NCBI RefSeq assembly: GCF_000767615.3
Contig: NZ_CP009553.3
Span: 2,170,001 to 2,234,000 of the forward strand
Direction: 5' to 3'
DNA length: 64,000 nucleotides
Source: Pandoraea pnomenusa
GTDB lineage: Bacteria > Pseudomonadota > Gammaproteobacteria > Burkholderiales > Burkholderiaceae
Shown here: in pieces, positions 17,660-28,165 of the stretch
Layout of the letters: each line of letters begins with the position of its first letter
Numbering within the stretch: the first letter of the stretch is position 1
Translations under genes and position numbers: made by a program
Notes under the pieces: generated by a model
Told to the model about the DNA's origin: nothing
The model's database searches: none
What the model saw: only the letters and a program-made list of their open reading frames with translations

Positions 17660-17717
17660 CGTGGTTTTGCCGCGCGGCGTGGGCCGCGCGTGACGTTTTT
17701 GCGCATGGGAGTGCGAC

Positions 17718-19625
17718 ATGATTTCGGTACGTTTGCCTGACGGTTCGCAACGCCAGTACGAGGCCCCGCTCACGGTGGCGCAGGTCGCCGGCTCGATCGG
17801 CGCGGGCCTGGCCAAGGCCGCCCTGGCCGGTCGCGTCGATGGCAAGCTGGTCGATACGTCCTACCTGATCGATCGCGACGTGAGTCTTGCCATCGTGACC
17901 GACAAGGATGCCGACGGTCTCGACATCATTCGCCACTCGACGGCGCACTTGCTGGCCTACGCCGTCAAGGAGCTGTTCCCGGAGGCGCAGGTGACCATCG
18001 GTCCGGTCATCGAAAACGGCTTTTACTACGATTTCGCCTTCCATCGCGCCTTCACGCCGGAAGATCTCGAGGCGATCGAGAAGAAGATGCACGAACTCGC
18101 CAAGAAGGACGAGCCGGTCACGCGCGAGGTGCTCTCGCGTGACGACGCCGTGCGTCTGTTCATGTCGATGGGCGAAAAGTACAAGGCCGAGATCATCGAA
18201 TCGATCCCCGCCACGGAGCAGATCGGCCTGTACCGCGAAGGCAAGTTCGTCGACCTTTGTCGCGGCCCGCACGTGCCGTCGACGGGCAAGCTCAAGGTTT
18301 TCAAGTTGATGAAGGTCGCCGGCGCCTATTGGCGGGGCGATGCCAAGAACGAGCAATTGCAACGCATTTACGGCACGGCCTGGACGAAGAAGGAAGACCA
18401 GGATGCGTATCTGCATATGCTCGAAGAGGCGGAAAAGCGCGATCACCGCAAACTCGGCCGTGCGCTGGACTTCTTCCACATGCAGGAAGAAGCGCCGGGT
18501 CTGGTCTTCTGGCACCCCAAGGGCTGGACGCTCTGGCAACAGGTCGAGCAGTACATGCGCCGCGTCTACCGCAACAACGGTTACCAGGAAGTGAAAGCGC
18601 CGCAGATTCTCGATCGCTCGCTCTGGGAAAAGTCGGGGCACTGGGAGAACTACAAGGACAACATGTTCACGACGGAATCGGAGAGCCGCGCCTACGCGCT
18701 CAAGCCGATGAACTGTCCGGGACACGTTCTGATCTTCAACTCGTCGCTGCACAGCTACCGCGATCTGCCGCTGCGCTATGGTGAGTTCGGTCAATGTCAC
18801 CGCAATGAGCCGTCGGGTGGTCTGCACGGCCTGATGCGCGTGCGTGGCTTCACACAGGACGACGGTCATATTTTCTGTACGGAAGACCAGATTCTCGAAG
18901 AGTGCGTGAATTACACGGCGCTGCTGCACGCCGTGTACAAGGACTTCGGCTTCACGGACATGATCTACAAGGTCGCAACGCGCCCCGAACATCGCGTGGG
19001 TTCCGACGAGAACTGGGACAAGGCGGAGTTCGCGCTGATGGAGTCGCTGCGTCGCTCGGGTTGCGAGTTCGTGATCGCCGAGGGGGATGGGGCATTCTAC
19101 GGGCCGAAGATCGAGTACACGCTCAAGGATGCGCTCGGTCGCCAGTGGCAGTGTGGCACGATGCAGGTCGATTTCTCGATGCCGGAGCGCCTGGACGCCG
19201 AGTACGTGGCGGAGGACAACAGCCGCAAGCGCCCGGTCATGCTTCACCGCGCGATCCTGGGTTCGCTGGAGCGCTTTATCGGCATTCTGATCGAGCACCA
19301 TGCTGGTGCAATGCCGGTCTGGCTGGCGCCGGAGCAGGTGATCGTGATGAATGTGTCGGAAAAAACCGCCGATTATGCCCAGGAAGTGACGAAAAAGTTG
19401 AAAGAACAAGGGCTTAGGGCTCGGAGCGATTTGCGCAACGAGAAAATTAGCTATAAAATACGCGAGCACTCGTTGCAGAAAGTTCCCTATCTCGTGGTAG
19501 TGGGGGACAAGGAGCAAGAGGGTAATACGGTAGCCGTGCGTGCCCGTGGCGGCGTGGATCTGGGTGTCATGCCCGTTGATGCGCTCATCGAACGTCTTGC
19601 GCAAGCGTGCGCAACGTTCCAATAA
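17718..19625 (+). CDS. thrS: Threonyl-tRNA synthetase
   Basis: Charges tRNA-Thr; 635 residues, standard length. N-terminal TGS domain (1-60), editing domain with [18 protein letters not shown] (~73), class II catalytic core ([33 protein letters not shown]), and a C-terminal anticodon-binding domain from ~535. First gene of the cluster thrS-infC-rpmI-rplT-pheS-pheT-ihfA. Its leader holds a terminator with an alternative pairing, so expression may depend on read-through. Confidence 0.98.
   Translation: MISVRLPDGSQRQYEAPLTVAQVAGSIGAGLAKAALAGRVDGKLVDTSYLIDRDVSLAIVTDKDADGLDIIRHSTAHLLAYAVKELFPEAQVTIGPVIENGFYYDFAFHRAFTPEDLEAIEKKMHELAKKDEPVTREVLSRDDAVRLFMSMGEKYKAEIIESIPATEQIGLYREGKFVDLCRGPHVPSTGKLKVFKLMKVAGAYWRGDAKNEQLQRIYGTAWTKKEDQDAYLHMLEEAEKRDHRKLGRALDFFHMQEEAPGLVFWHPKGWTLWQQVEQYMRRVYRNNGYQEVKAPQILDRSLWEKSGHWENYKDNMFTTESESRAYALKPMNCPGHVLIFNSSLHSYRDLPLRYGEFGQCHRNEPSGGLHGLMRVRGFTQDDGHIFCTEDQILEECVNYTALLHAVYKDFGFTDMIYKVATRPEHRVGSDENWDKAEFALMESLRRSGCEFVIAEGDGAFYGPKIEYTLKDALGRQWQCGTMQVDFSMPERLDAEYVAEDNSRKRPVMLHRAILGSLERFIGILIEHHAGAMPVWLAPEQVIVMNVSEKTADYAQEVTKKLKEQGLRARSDLRNEKISYKIREHSLQKVPYLVVVGDKEQEGNTVAVRARGGVDLGVMPVDALIERLAQACATFQ
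19431..19459 (+). promoter_or_regulatory. Candidate internal promoter for infC inside thrS
   Basis: TTGCGC (19431-19436), 17 bp, TAAAAT (19454-19459) in an unusually AT-rich patch of thrS. E. coli infC also has promoters inside thrS; here it is inferred from sequence alone. Confidence 0.35.
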
Positions 19626-19677
19626 CGCCTGTCGGACAGCGCGGCTAAATTTTTGACTTTTTTCGAGGATAAGCAAC

Positions 19678-20196
19678 ATCGCTACCGATAAGTCGCATCG
19701 CATCAACGGCGAAATCACCGCGCCCGAAGTGCGTCTAACTGGCGTTGACGGTGAGCAGCTCGGCATCATGAAACTCGCCGAGGCTTTCCGTCTGTCCGAA
19801 GAAGCTGACGTCGATCTGGTGGAAATCGCGCCGCAAGCGCAGCCGCCGGTGTGCCGCCTGATGGACTATGGCAAGTTCAAGTATCAGGAACAGAAGAAAG
19901 CGCACGAGAACAAGCTGAAGCAGAAGGTTGTTCAGATCAAGGAAGTCAAATTCCGACCTGGCACCGATGACGGTGACTACAACGTCAAGTTGCGCAATCT
20001 GAAGCGGTTCCTCGAAGAGGGCGACAAGACCAAGATCACGCTGCGTTTCCGCGGTCGTGAGATGGCTCACCAGGAAATCGGCGCTCGTATGCTGGAACGT
20101 CTGAAGACCGATCTCGAAGAGTTCGGCCAGCCGGAACAGATGCCGAAGATGGAAGGCCGTCAGATGATCATGGTCATCGCGCCGAAGAAGAAATAA
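19678..20196 (+). CDS. infC: Translation initiation factor IF-3, AUC start codon
   Basis: Binds the 30S subunit and controls start-codon fidelity; 172 residues. The conserved N-terminus ([22 protein letters not shown]) begins at an ATC at 19678-19680, with GAGGA 8 nt upstream; the first ATG/GTG in frame (GTG 19729) would remove 17 conserved residues. A non-canonical start is the known basis for IF-3 self-repression in enterobacteria, and the AUC here fits that. N- and C-terminal IF-3 domains are complete (ends APKKK). Confidence 0.93.
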   Translation: MATDKSHRINGEITAPEVRLTGVDGEQLGIMKLAEAFRLSEEADVDLVEIAPQAQPPVCRLMDYGKFKYQEQKKAHENKLKQKVVQIKEVKFRPGTDDGDYNVKLRNLKRFLEEGDKTKITLRFRGREMAHQEIGARMLERLKTDLEEFGQPEQMPKMEGRQMIMVIAPKKK

Positions 20197-20202
20197 GGTC
20201 GT

Positions 20203-20224
20203 GGCGGTGTCGAACGACACCGCC
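20203..20224 (+). other. Stem-loop downstream of infC
   Basis: Perfect 9-bp stem GGCGGTGTC / GACACCGCC with a GAAC loop, no T-tract, in the 177-nt infC-rpmI spacer. It may be part of an mRNA leader controlling rpmI-rplT; the equivalent E. coli region binds L20. I cannot identify the L20 site by eye. Confidence 0.4.
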
Positions 20225-20373
20225 GGATCGTAGGAATTGCCGCGACTTCCCGCAAGAGAGGTCGCAGCGATACAGGGTGCTGTCCGACCCTGAAAATAAG
20301 TGATCCCGGGTTCTACAAGGGGCGCGAAATTGGCGTCACACCTGTGATCATGTTAAAAACCCCGGAGTTTTTC

Positions 20374-20571
20374 ATGCCCAAGATGAAAACCAAGAGCGGT
20401 GCCAAGAAGCGCTTTCGCGTGCGTCCTGGCGGTACCGTCAAGCGTGGTCAGGCCTTCAAGCGTCACATTCTGACGAAGAAGACCACCAAGAATAAGCGTC
20501 ACCTGCGCGGTGCCGTCGGCGTTCATGAGTCTGATCTGAACTCCGTACGCGCAATGCTGCCCTTCGCTTAA
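20374..20571 (+). CDS. rpmI: 50S ribosomal protein L35
   Basis: 65-residue basic ribosomal protein, [20 protein letters not shown] at the N-terminus. The ATG at 20374 matches the family N-terminus; an ORF start 10 codons upstream does not. Confidence 0.97.
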   Translation: MPKMKTKSGAKKRFRVRPGGTVKRGQAFKRHILTKKTTKNKRHLRGAVGVHESDLNSVRAMLPFA

Positions 20572-20596
20572 ACCCCGACTTAGATAGGAGAGAAAC

Positions 20597-20956
20597 ATGC
20601 CTCGAGTCAAACGTGGGGTCACCGCACGGGCCCGCCATAAGAAAGTCATCGCTGCAGCCAAGGGTTTCCGCGGCCGTCGCAATAACGTCTTCCGCATCGC
20701 CAAGCAAGCGGTCATGCGCGCCGGGCAATACGCCTATCGCGATCGCCGCAACAAGAAGCGCGTTTTCCGTGCTTTGTGGATTGCGCGTATCAACGCAGGT
20801 GTGCGTCAGCACGGTATGACCTACAGCGTGTTCATCGCTGGTCTGAAGAAGGCCTCGATCGAACTCGACCGCAAGGTGCTGTCCGACATGGCCATCAACG
20901 ACAAGCCGGCGTTTGCCGCGATTGTCGCTCAGGTGAAAGCCGCCGTCGCAGCCTAA
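20597..20956 (+). CDS. rplT: 50S ribosomal protein L20
   Basis: 119 residues, [18 protein letters not shown] start and full-length L20 fold; assembles early into 23S rRNA and in E. coli represses its own operon. Preceded by TAGGAGAGA. Confidence 0.98.
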   Translation: MPRVKRGVTARARHKKVIAAAKGFRGRRNNVFRIAKQAVMRAGQYAYRDRRNKKRVFRALWIARINAGVRQHGMTYSVFIAGLKKASIELDRKVLSDMAINDKPAFAAIVAQVKAAVAA

Positions 20957-21003
20957 GCTGTAGTTAGCGTATAGCGCGTTTTACCGCGCGCCATTCGCCA
21001 GGA

Positions 21004-21036
21004 GGGGGCTCTCATCGGAGCCCCCTTTTGTTTTTC
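21004..21036 (+). terminator. Intra-operon terminator rplT/pheS
   Basis: 8-bp stem GGGGGCTC / GAGCCCCC with 6-nt loop TCATCG and a TTTTGTTTTT tail. It probably reduces read-through into pheST. I found no Phe-rich leader peptide upstream of it, so it is not a pheM-type attenuator as far as I can see. Confidence 0.8.
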
Positions 21037-21113
21037 GCCTGCCGCCTGCTTTTTCGTACGCTTTTTTGCTTGAACATGCGGCCATTCGACCGCCTAACTT
21101 GAGTCTGTAGCAT

Positions 21114-22127
21114 ATGGATCTGGAACTTATCGTCAGCGAAGCGCAGCGTGCGTTCGCCGCCGCTCCCGACGCCGCCGCGCTGGAAAACGAGAAAGCTCGC
21201 TTTCTTGGCAAGACCGGCCAACTGACCGAGTTGCTCAAGGGCCTCGGCAAGCTCGATCCCGAAGCACGCAAGACCGAAGGTGCGCGGATCAATGCGGCCA
21301 AGCAACAGATCGAAGGCGCGCTGCAGGCGCGCCGTCAGGCCATGGCCGACGCGCTGCTCGACGCGCGACTGTCCGCCGAAGCCATCGACGTTACCCTGCC
21401 CGGCCGAGGCCTGGGCGCCGGTAGCCTGCACCCCGTGCTCACCACCTGGGAGCGCGTCGAACAGATTTTCCGTTCCATCGGTTTCGACGTGGCCGACGGC
21501 CCCGAGATCGAAACCGACTGGTTCAACTTCACTGCGCTGAACAGCCCGGAAAATCACCCGGCCCGTTCGATGCAGGACACTTTCTACGTCGAGGGCAACG
21601 ACGACGCCGGCAAGCCGCTGCTGTTGCGCACGCACACCAGCCCGATGCAGGTGCGCTACGCGCGCATGAACAAGCCGCCCATCAAGGTCATCGCGCCGGG
21701 TCGCACGTATCGCGTTGACTCGGACGCCACGCATTCGCCGATGTTCCACCAGGTCGAAGGCCTGTGGATTGCCGAAGACATCAGCTTTGCCGACCTCAAG
21801 GGCGTGTACACCGATTTCCTGCGCAAGTTCTTCGAGCGCGACGACATTCAGGTACGTTTTCGCCCGTCGTACTTCCCGTTCACCGAACCGTCCGCCGAGA
21901 TCGACATGCAGTTCGAGACCGGCAAGAATGCCGGCAAATGGCTGGAGATCTCCGGTTCGGGTCAGGTCCACCCGACCGTGATCCGCAACATGGGCCTCGA
22001 CCCGGAGCGCTTCATCGGCTTCGCATTCGGCTCGGGCCTGGAGCGTCTGACGATGCTGCGTTACGGCGTGCAGGATTTGCGCCTGTTCTACGAGAACGAT
22101 CTGCGCTTCCTGCGCCAATTCATGTAA
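21114..22127 (+). CDS. pheS: Phenylalanyl-tRNA synthetase alpha subunit
   Basis: Catalytic subunit (337 residues) of the alpha2beta2 PheRS. N-terminal coiled coil, then class II core: [42 protein letters not shown] and the C-terminal [17 protein letters not shown] motif 3. Confidence 0.98.
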   Translation: MDLELIVSEAQRAFAAAPDAAALENEKARFLGKTGQLTELLKGLGKLDPEARKTEGARINAAKQQIEGALQARRQAMADALLDARLSAEAIDVTLPGRGLGAGSLHPVLTTWERVEQIFRSIGFDVADGPEIETDWFNFTALNSPENHPARSMQDTFYVEGNDDAGKPLLLRTHTSPMQVRYARMNKPPIKVIAPGRTYRVDSDATHSPMFHQVEGLWIAEDISFADLKGVYTDFLRKFFERDDIQVRFRPSYFPFTEPSAEIDMQFETGKNAGKWLEISGSGQVHPTVIRNMGLDPERFIGFAFGSGLERLTMLRYGVQDLRLFYENDLRFLRQFM

Positions 22128-22212
22128 TCGATGCCGAGGCCCCGGGCTGGCGCGCCAGATCGCTGCCGCCGGGCATTCGGAAGTGAAGTCTTAACTGCGA
22201 GCGAACTGATCC

Positions 22213-24651
22213 ATGCAATTCTCTGAATCGTGGCTGCGTACCCTGGTCGACCCGGATTTGTCGACCGACGCGTTGGCGCATGCCCTGACGATGTCCGGGC
22301 TCGAAGTCGAGGAAACCAATCCCGTCGCCCCGCCGTTTACCGGCGTGGTGGTGGCCAAGGTGCTCGAGGTGTCGCGTCATCCGGATGCTGACCGCCTGAA
22401 CGTTTGTCAGGTCGATGCCGGCACCGGCGAGACGCTCACCATCGTGTGCGGTGCGCCGAACGTGGCGCCGGGCATCAAGGTGCCGTGCGCCACGGTGGGT
22501 GCGGCGCTGCCGCCGGCGCAAGCCGGCGATGCGCCGTTCCAGATCAAGGTAGGCAAGCTGCGCGGCGTGCAGAGTTTCGGCATGCTGTGCTCGGCGCGCG
22601 AGCTCAAGCTCTCCGACGACCACGCGGGTCTGATGATCCTGCCGGAAGACGCGCCGGTGGGCATGAACATCCGTGAATATCTCGACCTCGACGACACGGT
22701 GTTCGTTGTCAAGCTCACCCCCAACAAGGCGGATTGCCTGTCGCTGCTCGGTGTGGCGCGTGAAGTTGCCGCCATCACCGGGGCGCCGCTCAAGGATCTG
22801 CCGGGGCAAGGTGCGCAGCCGGCCACGATTGCCGACACGTTGCCGGTGCGCATCAGCTCGCCGCAGGGCTGCGGACGCTTCGGTGGCCGCATCATCCGCA
22901 ACGTGAATGCCGCCGCGCCGTCGCCTCGCTGGATGGTCGAGCGTCTCGAGCGCGCGGGGCAACGCAGCATCTCTGCGCTGGTGGACATCACCAACTACGT
23001 GATGCTCGAACTGGGGCAGCCGCTGCACGTCTACGATCTGAACCGACTGCAAGGCGGAATCGACGTGCGCTTCGGGCGTGCGGGCGAAACGCTCAAGCTG
23101 CTCAATGAACAGACCGTGGCGCTCGACGAGAGCGTGCTCGCCATCACTGATGCCAGCGGCCCGATCGGTCTTGCCGGCATCATGGGGGGCGATTCGACCA
23201 AGGCCGGTTTGCAGACGCAGAACATCTTCCTCGAGGGCGCCTTCTTCTTCCCGCAGGCCATTCAGGGCCGTGCGCGCAAGTACAACTTCACCAGCGATGC
23301 GTCGCACCGCTTCGAGCGCGGCGTGGACTTCGCCGGCAACGTACGTGCGCTGGAGCGTGCCACGCAACTGGTGCTCGAGATCTGCGGCGGCCAGGCCGGT
23401 CCCCTGGAGGATCAGGTGGCGCAGCTGCCCGAGCGCGCACCGGTGAAGATGCGTGTCGCACGAGCCGTCAAGATCCTGGGTGTACCGGTCTCGGAGCAAG
23501 AGATGAGTGCCATCTTCACGCGCCTTGGCTTGCCGTTCACGCTGGAAGACGGTGTGTTCGAGGTCGCTCCCCCGTCGTATCGTTTCGACATCGAGATCGA
23601 AGAAGACCTGATCGAGGAAATCGCGCGCATTTACGGCTTCGACCGTATTCCGGCCAATCCGCCGGTGGCCGCGAGCGAGATGCGCCCGACGAACGAAGGT
23701 CGTCGCTCGCAGCATGCCGTGCGGCATGCCGTCGCGGCGCGCGATTATCACGAGACGGTCGGCTTCAGCTTTGTCGACATGGAGTGGGAAGCCGACTTCG
23801 CCGGCAACGACAATCCGATCAAGCTGCTCAACCCGATCGCCAGCCACCTCGCGGTGATGCGCTCCACGCTGATCGGCAGCCTGATCGCGACCGCGCGCTA
23901 CAACCTGAACCGCAAGGCCTCGCGCGTGCGCGTGTTCGAGATCGGTCGCACCTATCATCGCGACAATTCGGTGGCGTCGGGCGAACTGAGCGTTGCCGGC
24001 TACCGCCAGCCGCTCACCGTCGCCGCGCTCGCCTATGGCCCGGCGCTCGAGGAGCAGTGGGGCGCCCCCGCGCGTCAGGTGGACTTCTTCGACGTGAAGG
24101 GCGACCTCGAGGCATTGCTGGCACCGCGCACGGCGCGTTTCGTGAAGGCCGAGCACCCGGCGTTGCACCCGGGACGCAGTGCTGCCATCGAAGTGGACGG
24201 CAAGCGCGTCGGTTTCATTGGCGAGTTGCATCCGCGGTGGCAGCAGAAATACGACCTGCCGCATGCGCCGGTGCTGTTCGAGATCGAGGCCGAGGCACTG
24301 TTCGCCCGCGATGTCGCGAGCTACGAGGAAATCTCGAAGTTCCCGCCGGTCACGCGCGACATTGCGCTGGTCGTCGATCAGTCGCAGCCGGTGCAGGGAT
24401 TGCTCGATGCCATGCTCGCGGCACGCCAGGACGATCCGGCATGCAGCATCGTGCAAACGGTGCGGCTGTTCGACGAATTCCGGCCGAAGGCCGGTGCCCC
24501 GTCGGGCTCGCTGGGCGCGCAGGACAAAAGCGTGGCGTTTCGTGTTACTCTGCAAGACCCCTCGGGTACGTTGCAGGACGAGACGGTCCAGGGCGCCATT
24601 AACGCACTGGTAAAACGGGTAGAAGGGTTCGGCGCGCGCTTGCGCGGTTGA
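22213..24651 (+). CDS. pheT: Phenylalanyl-tRNA synthetase beta subunit
   Basis: 812 residues, usual size. tRNA-binding/OB domain (~40-150: [19 protein letters not shown]), B3/B4 editing domain, B5 domain and a C-terminal ferredoxin-like anticodon-binding domain ([14 protein letters not shown] onward). 85 bp after pheS. Confidence 0.98.
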   Translation: MQFSESWLRTLVDPDLSTDALAHALTMSGLEVEETNPVAPPFTGVVVAKVLEVSRHPDADRLNVCQVDAGTGETLTIVCGAPNVAPGIKVPCATVGAALPPAQAGDAPFQIKVGKLRGVQSFGMLCSARELKLSDDHAGLMILPEDAPVGMNIREYLDLDDTVFVVKLTPNKADCLSLLGVAREVAAITGAPLKDLPGQGAQPATIADTLPVRISSPQGCGRFGGRIIRNVNAAAPSPRWMVERLERAGQRSISALVDITNYVMLELGQPLHVYDLNRLQGGIDVRFGRAGETLKLLNEQTVALDESVLAITDASGPIGLAGIMGGDSTKAGLQTQNIFLEGAFFFPQAIQGRARKYNFTSDASHRFERGVDFAGNVRALERATQLVLEICGGQAGPLEDQVAQLPERAPVKMRVARAVKILGVPVSEQEMSAIFTRLGLPFTLEDGVFEVAPPSYRFDIEIEEDLIEEIARIYGFDRIPANPPVAASEMRPTNEGRRSQHAVRHAVAARDYHETVGFSFVDMEWEADFAGNDNPIKLLNPIASHLAVMRSTLIGSLIATARYNLNRKASRVRVFEIGRTYHRDNSVASGELSVAGYRQPLTVAALAYGPALEEQWGAPARQVDFFDVKGDLEALLAPRTARFVKAEHPALHPGRSAAIEVDGKRVGFIGELHPRWQQKYDLPHAPVLFEIEAEALFARDVASYEEISKFPPVTRDIALVVDQSQPVQGLLDAMLAARQDDPACSIVQTVRLFDEFRPKAGAPSGSLGAQDKSVAFRVTLQDPSGTLQDETVQGAINALVKRVEGFGARLRG

Positions 24652-24713
24652 GGCCCGGTAGAAATCCGGTTGCGAGTGGGTTATCGCACTGTCATCGCCA
24701 TCGCGTGGGACGT

Positions 24714-25106
24714 ATGAACGAAATGAATCCTGGTGAATTTGAAGCCATGCTCGCAGCGCAGCGCATCGCGCTGGGCCGCAGCGAAATGAACGAGGTCTCG
24801 ACCGAAGCGCCGACGCTGACGAAGGCCGAACTGGCGGAGTTGCTGTTCGAACACGTCGGTCTGAACAAGCGTGAAGCGAAGGATATGGTCGAGGCGTTCT
24901 TCGAATCGATTCGCGATGCGCTTGAATCGGGTGACAGCGTCAAGCTTTCCGGCTTCGGCAACTTCCAGTTGCGCGACAAGCCGCAACGACCGGGTCGGAA
25001 TCCGAAGACTGGTGAGGCCATCCCGATCGCCGCGCGTCGCGTCGTCACCTTTCACGCCAGTCAGAAGCTCAAGTCGATGGTGGAGTCTGGCGTTCTGAGC
25101 AAGTAA
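24714..25106 (+). CDS. ihfA: Integration host factor alpha subunit
   Basis: Nucleoid DNA-bending protein (130 residues with this start). The HU/IHF domain runs from [23 protein letters not shown] to the end, with the DNA-intercalating arm [16 protein letters not shown]. About 30 residues precede the usual E. coli start. ATG 24787 ([13 protein letters not shown]) is a serious alternative. Conserved position after pheT. Confidence 0.93.
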   Translation: MNEMNPGEFEAMLAAQRIALGRSEMNEVSTEAPTLTKAELAELLFEHVGLNKREAKDMVEAFFESIRDALESGDSVKLSGFGNFQLRDKPQRPGRNPKTGEAIPIAARRVVTFHASQKLKSMVESGVLSK

Positions 25107-25110
25107 ATCC

Positions 25111-25144
25111 CGGCCGCCGCATTCTGTGGCGGCCGCTGGTTTTT
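25111..25144 (+). terminator. Terminator after ihfA
   Basis: 8-bp stem CGGCCGCC / GGCGGCCG, 9-nt loop, then CTGGTTTTT; moderate strength, ends the thrS-ihfA run. Confidence 0.65.
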
Positions 25145-25185
25145 CGTCCGCAATTTAACCGTCGTCCCATTCTGCTCGCGCTGCG

Positions 25186-25587
25186 ATGGATCACGTTGCC
25201 TTGCCGCCGATTCCCGCCAAGCGTTACTTCACCATTGGTGAGGTGAGCGAACTGTGTGGCGTCAAGCCTCACGTCCTGCGCTATTGGGAGCAGGAGTTCA
25301 CGCAGCTGCGTCCGGTCAAGCGGCGGGGTAATCGACGGTACTACCAACATCACGAAGTCCTGCTCATCCGGCGTATCCGGGAGTTGCTCTACGAGCAGGG
25401 GTTCACCATCAACGGCGCCCGCAACCGGCTGGAGGCCGATTCGCCGCGCGGTGCGAGAGCGTCAGGCGTGGCCGGTGCGACGGGGCAGGGCGAGTCGACC
25501 CAGGACACCGCGACGGCCGAGCCCGCTCTCGATGTTGGCGATCTGCGCCGGCGTCTCGAATCGATCATCGATCTGCTCAAGTCCTGA
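25186..25587 (+). CDS. MerR-family transcriptional regulator
   Basis: 133-residue regulator: winged HTH of the MerR family (FTIGEVSELCGVKPHVLRYWEQEF ... RRGNRRYYQ) followed by a short variable tail ending in an amphipathic helix (LRRRLESIIDLLKS). No metal-binding cysteines are seen in the C-terminal part, so the effector is unknown. Found directly after ihfA in related betaproteobacteria. Confidence 0.88.
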   Translation: MDHVALPPIPAKRYFTIGEVSELCGVKPHVLRYWEQEFTQLRPVKRRGNRRYYQHHEVLLIRRIRELLYEQGFTINGARNRLEADSPRGARASGVAGATGQGESTQDTATAEPALDVGDLRRRLESIIDLLKS

Positions 25588-25894
25588 GCCGCCGACCGGC
25601 CGGCGGCCTTCCCGTGTCCGCAACCTCGGGATTGTCCCAATGCGGCACTCGCCGAACTGTCCGTAATCCGAGATATGACACGCTGCAAGGCGGGCTGGCG
25701 CTCGTCCGTTCGGATGGGCCCGACGATTCCTTCGACCAAGAAGGGCGGAGACGACTTCCGGGGGCGCGGCGATTGCCTTACACTTGCCGGAAACAGGGGC
25801 ACCTGTCAGCGATGCCTTTCCGGATCCTTATGACAACCGGGCCATCACAGACCTCTTTTGCGCGGGGGCGCGAAGGCTGAAAGGATCTCCACCT
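25588..25894. other. Intergenic region merR to GGDEF-EAL gene
   Basis: 307 bp. A short GC stem (GCCGCC / GGCGGC) follows merR. I see no gene, tRNA or clear promoter otherwise. Confidence 0.5.
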
Positions 25895-28165
25895 ATGGCG
25901 GAACCGAGCACGGCGGAAATGCGACACGGTCGTTGGACAACGTCCTATCGCTCGATCGTCGCGATCCTGATTTTCGGTTTGCTGATCCTGATCCTGCTTT
26001 GGACGGCGGTGCTTTGGCGCGTCTCCATCGAGTACAAGGCGATTCTTCGCGACGCGGCGGCGTCGGCCTCGACCGTGGCATCCGCCCTCGAGCAGCAAAC
26101 GCTGCGCGCGATTCGCCAGGTCGACCAGACCACCCGTTTCGTGAAGTACGAGTACGAGCACCGTCGCGGCGAATTCGATCTGCATCGAACGCTCAGCGAG
26201 GGCATCGTTGCCGACCGGTTCATGGTGCTCGTGAGTCTGGCGGATGCCAATGGCGATGTGTTCGCCACCACGCTGCCGGATGCCGCACGTGTGAACATCG
26301 CCGATCGCGAGCATTTCCGGGTGCATTTGCAGAGCGCGAGCGATGGCCTGTTCATCAGTCATCCCGTGTTCGGTCGCGTATCGCGCAAATGGGTGCTCCA
26401 GTTCACCCGGCGACTGAATCGCCCGGACGGCTCGTTCGCGGGCGTGGTCGTCGTGTCGCAGGAACCGAGCTACTTCACCAGCGATTTCTATACCAATGCC
26501 GTGCTCGGCCAATTCGGCCAGATCGCCGTGATCGCGGACGATGGTGCGTTGCTCGCGCGCAGCACGGGCGCGAGCGTGGCGATCACCGGCACGGGCGAGC
26601 TGCCGCCGTTCACGCCGGAGCAGCGAATGTCAGGCGTGCAGCGCGATCCCATCGACGGCATCGAACGCATCGTGGCGTACCGCCATCTGCGCGACTATCC
26701 ATTGGCCGTGCAAGTGGGACTGTCGATGGACGAGGAACTGGCGGAGTACCGCCATGTCGAGCGGGTTTATCTGACGATGGCGACGTTCGTGTCGGTCGCG
26801 CTCGTGGTTTTCTTCGGGATGATCGCGTACCTCATGCAGCGCCTCATTGGCCGGGATCAACAGCTCACGCGGCTCATCTCGTACGATGCCCTCACCGGAT
26901 TGCCGAATCGATATGCGCTGATGGAGTCGCTGCGCCGGGCGCTTTCCACGACAACTCGCGTGGGCAAGGTTGCGCTGCTGCACATCGATCTCGACAACTT
27001 CAAGAGCGTGAACGACACGCTCGGTCATGCGCAGGGCGACGACATCATCCGACAGGTCGCCGAGCGATTCGCGCCGCGCATGCCCGCCGAGGCCATGCTC
27101 GCACGTTTTGCCGGCGACGAGTTCATGGTGCTGCTCGAGGGCGACGATGCGCCGGCGCAAGCCGAACCGCTCGCCAACACCTTGCTCGCTTCGCTCAAGG
27201 CGCCGATGGTCGCCGACGGCACGTCGTTCGCCCTGCACGCGAGTATCGGCGTCGCGTTCTGGTCGAAGCCGGACGAAACCGAAGCCGACCTCATCAAGAA
27301 GACGGACCTGGCGATGTACTCGGCGAAGGAGGCCGGCAAGAGCACCGTGCATGTCTATACCCAGGAGATGACGTATCCGGCACACCAACTGGTCGTGTGG
27401 GAGCGTCAGATGGAACAGGCGCTGGCGAACAACGAGTTCTTCCTCGCGTACCAGCCCATCATCGCGCTTGGCGCCGATTGCGTCTGCGGCATGGAGGCGC
27501 TGATCCGCTGGCGCCATCCCGAGCGCGGTGTGCTCGCGGCGGGCGAGTTCATCCCACTGGCCGAGACCACCGGGCAGATCGTGGCGATCGGCGAGTTCGC
27601 GCTCACCCAGGCGTGCCGTCAACTGGCGGCCTGGCGCGGCACGCCGATGGCGTCGCTGAAGCTGGCGGTCAACGTGTCGTCGGTACAGTTCTGGCGCGGC
27701 GACATTGGCGAACTGGTGGAGCGTCTGATCAAGGCTTACGAGATCGAGCCGAATCGCCTCGAACTGGAAATTACCGAATCGGTGATGATCAAGAACCCGG
27801 CGCTGGTGGAAATGAAGATCCAGCAATTCAAGCGGGCGGGCGTGCGCATCGCGCTCGACGATTTCGGCACGGGGTATTCATCGTTGTCCTATCTGACGCG
27901 TTTCCCAGTCGATACGCTCAAGGTCGATCGCTCGTTCGTCGAATCGATTCCCGATTCCTCGCGCTCGTGTCTCATGATTTCCAATATCGTCAATATTGCG
28001 CGTTCGCTCGGGATCGAGCTGGTTGTCGAGGGGGTGGAGAATGACCGGCAATTGGATTGGTTGCGCCATTTCGTTCCGCTTTGTGCGCAGGGTTATCTAT
28101 TCTCCCGGCCGGTGGAAATCGGGCAAATGGATTCGGTAATCGAACGGTTTGGGATTTGCCAATAA
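25895..28165 (+). CDS. Membrane GGDEF-EAL cyclic-di-GMP enzyme with Cache sensor
   Basis: Inner-membrane signalling protein, 756 residues. Membrane segment ~20-41, extracytoplasmic Cache/PDC-type sensor to ~290, second membrane segment ~291-313, GGDEF domain from ~329 and EAL domain from ~515. The cyclase motif reads AGDEF (406-410), a conservative variant. The EAL domain keeps EAL (534-536), the ITESVMI glutamate, DDFGTGYSS, the KVDRSF lysine and VVEGVEN, so phosphodiesterase activity is likely; cyclase activity is uncertain. AAGGA lies 9 nt before ATG 25895. Confidence 0.92.
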   Translation: MAEPSTAEMRHGRWTTSYRSIVAILIFGLLILILLWTAVLWRVSIEYKAILRDAAASASTVASALEQQTLRAIRQVDQTTRFVKYEYEHRRGEFDLHRTLSEGIVADRFMVLVSLADANGDVFATTLPDAARVNIADREHFRVHLQSASDGLFISHPVFGRVSRKWVLQFTRRLNRPDGSFAGVVVVSQEPSYFTSDFYTNAVLGQFGQIAVIADDGALLARSTGASVAITGTGELPPFTPEQRMSGVQRDPIDGIERIVAYRHLRDYPLAVQVGLSMDEELAEYRHVERVYLTMATFVSVALVVFFGMIAYLMQRLIGRDQQLTRLISYDALTGLPNRYALMESLRRALSTTTRVGKVALLHIDLDNFKSVNDTLGHAQGDDIIRQVAERFAPRMPAEAMLARFAGDEFMVLLEGDDAPAQAEPLANTLLASLKAPMVADGTSFALHASIGVAFWSKPDETEADLIKKTDLAMYSAKEAGKSTVHVYTQEMTYPAHQLVVWERQMEQALANNEFFLAYQPIIALGADCVCGMEALIRWRHPERGVLAAGEFIPLAETTGQIVAIGEFALTQACRQLAAWRGTPMASLKLAVNVSSVQFWRGDIGELVERLIKAYEIEPNRLELEITESVMIKNPALVEMKIQQFKRAGVRIALDDFGTGYSSLSYLTRFPVDTLKVDRSFVESIPDSSRSCLMISNIVNIARSLGIELVVEGVENDRQLDWLRHFVPLCAQGYLFSRPVEIGQMDSVIERFGICQ

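Noticed and set aside
20957..21113. Possible pheM-like Phe leader peptide before pheS
   Set aside because: The terminator precedes the only Phe-rich short frame, and no start codon with a ribosome-binding site lies before the terminator.
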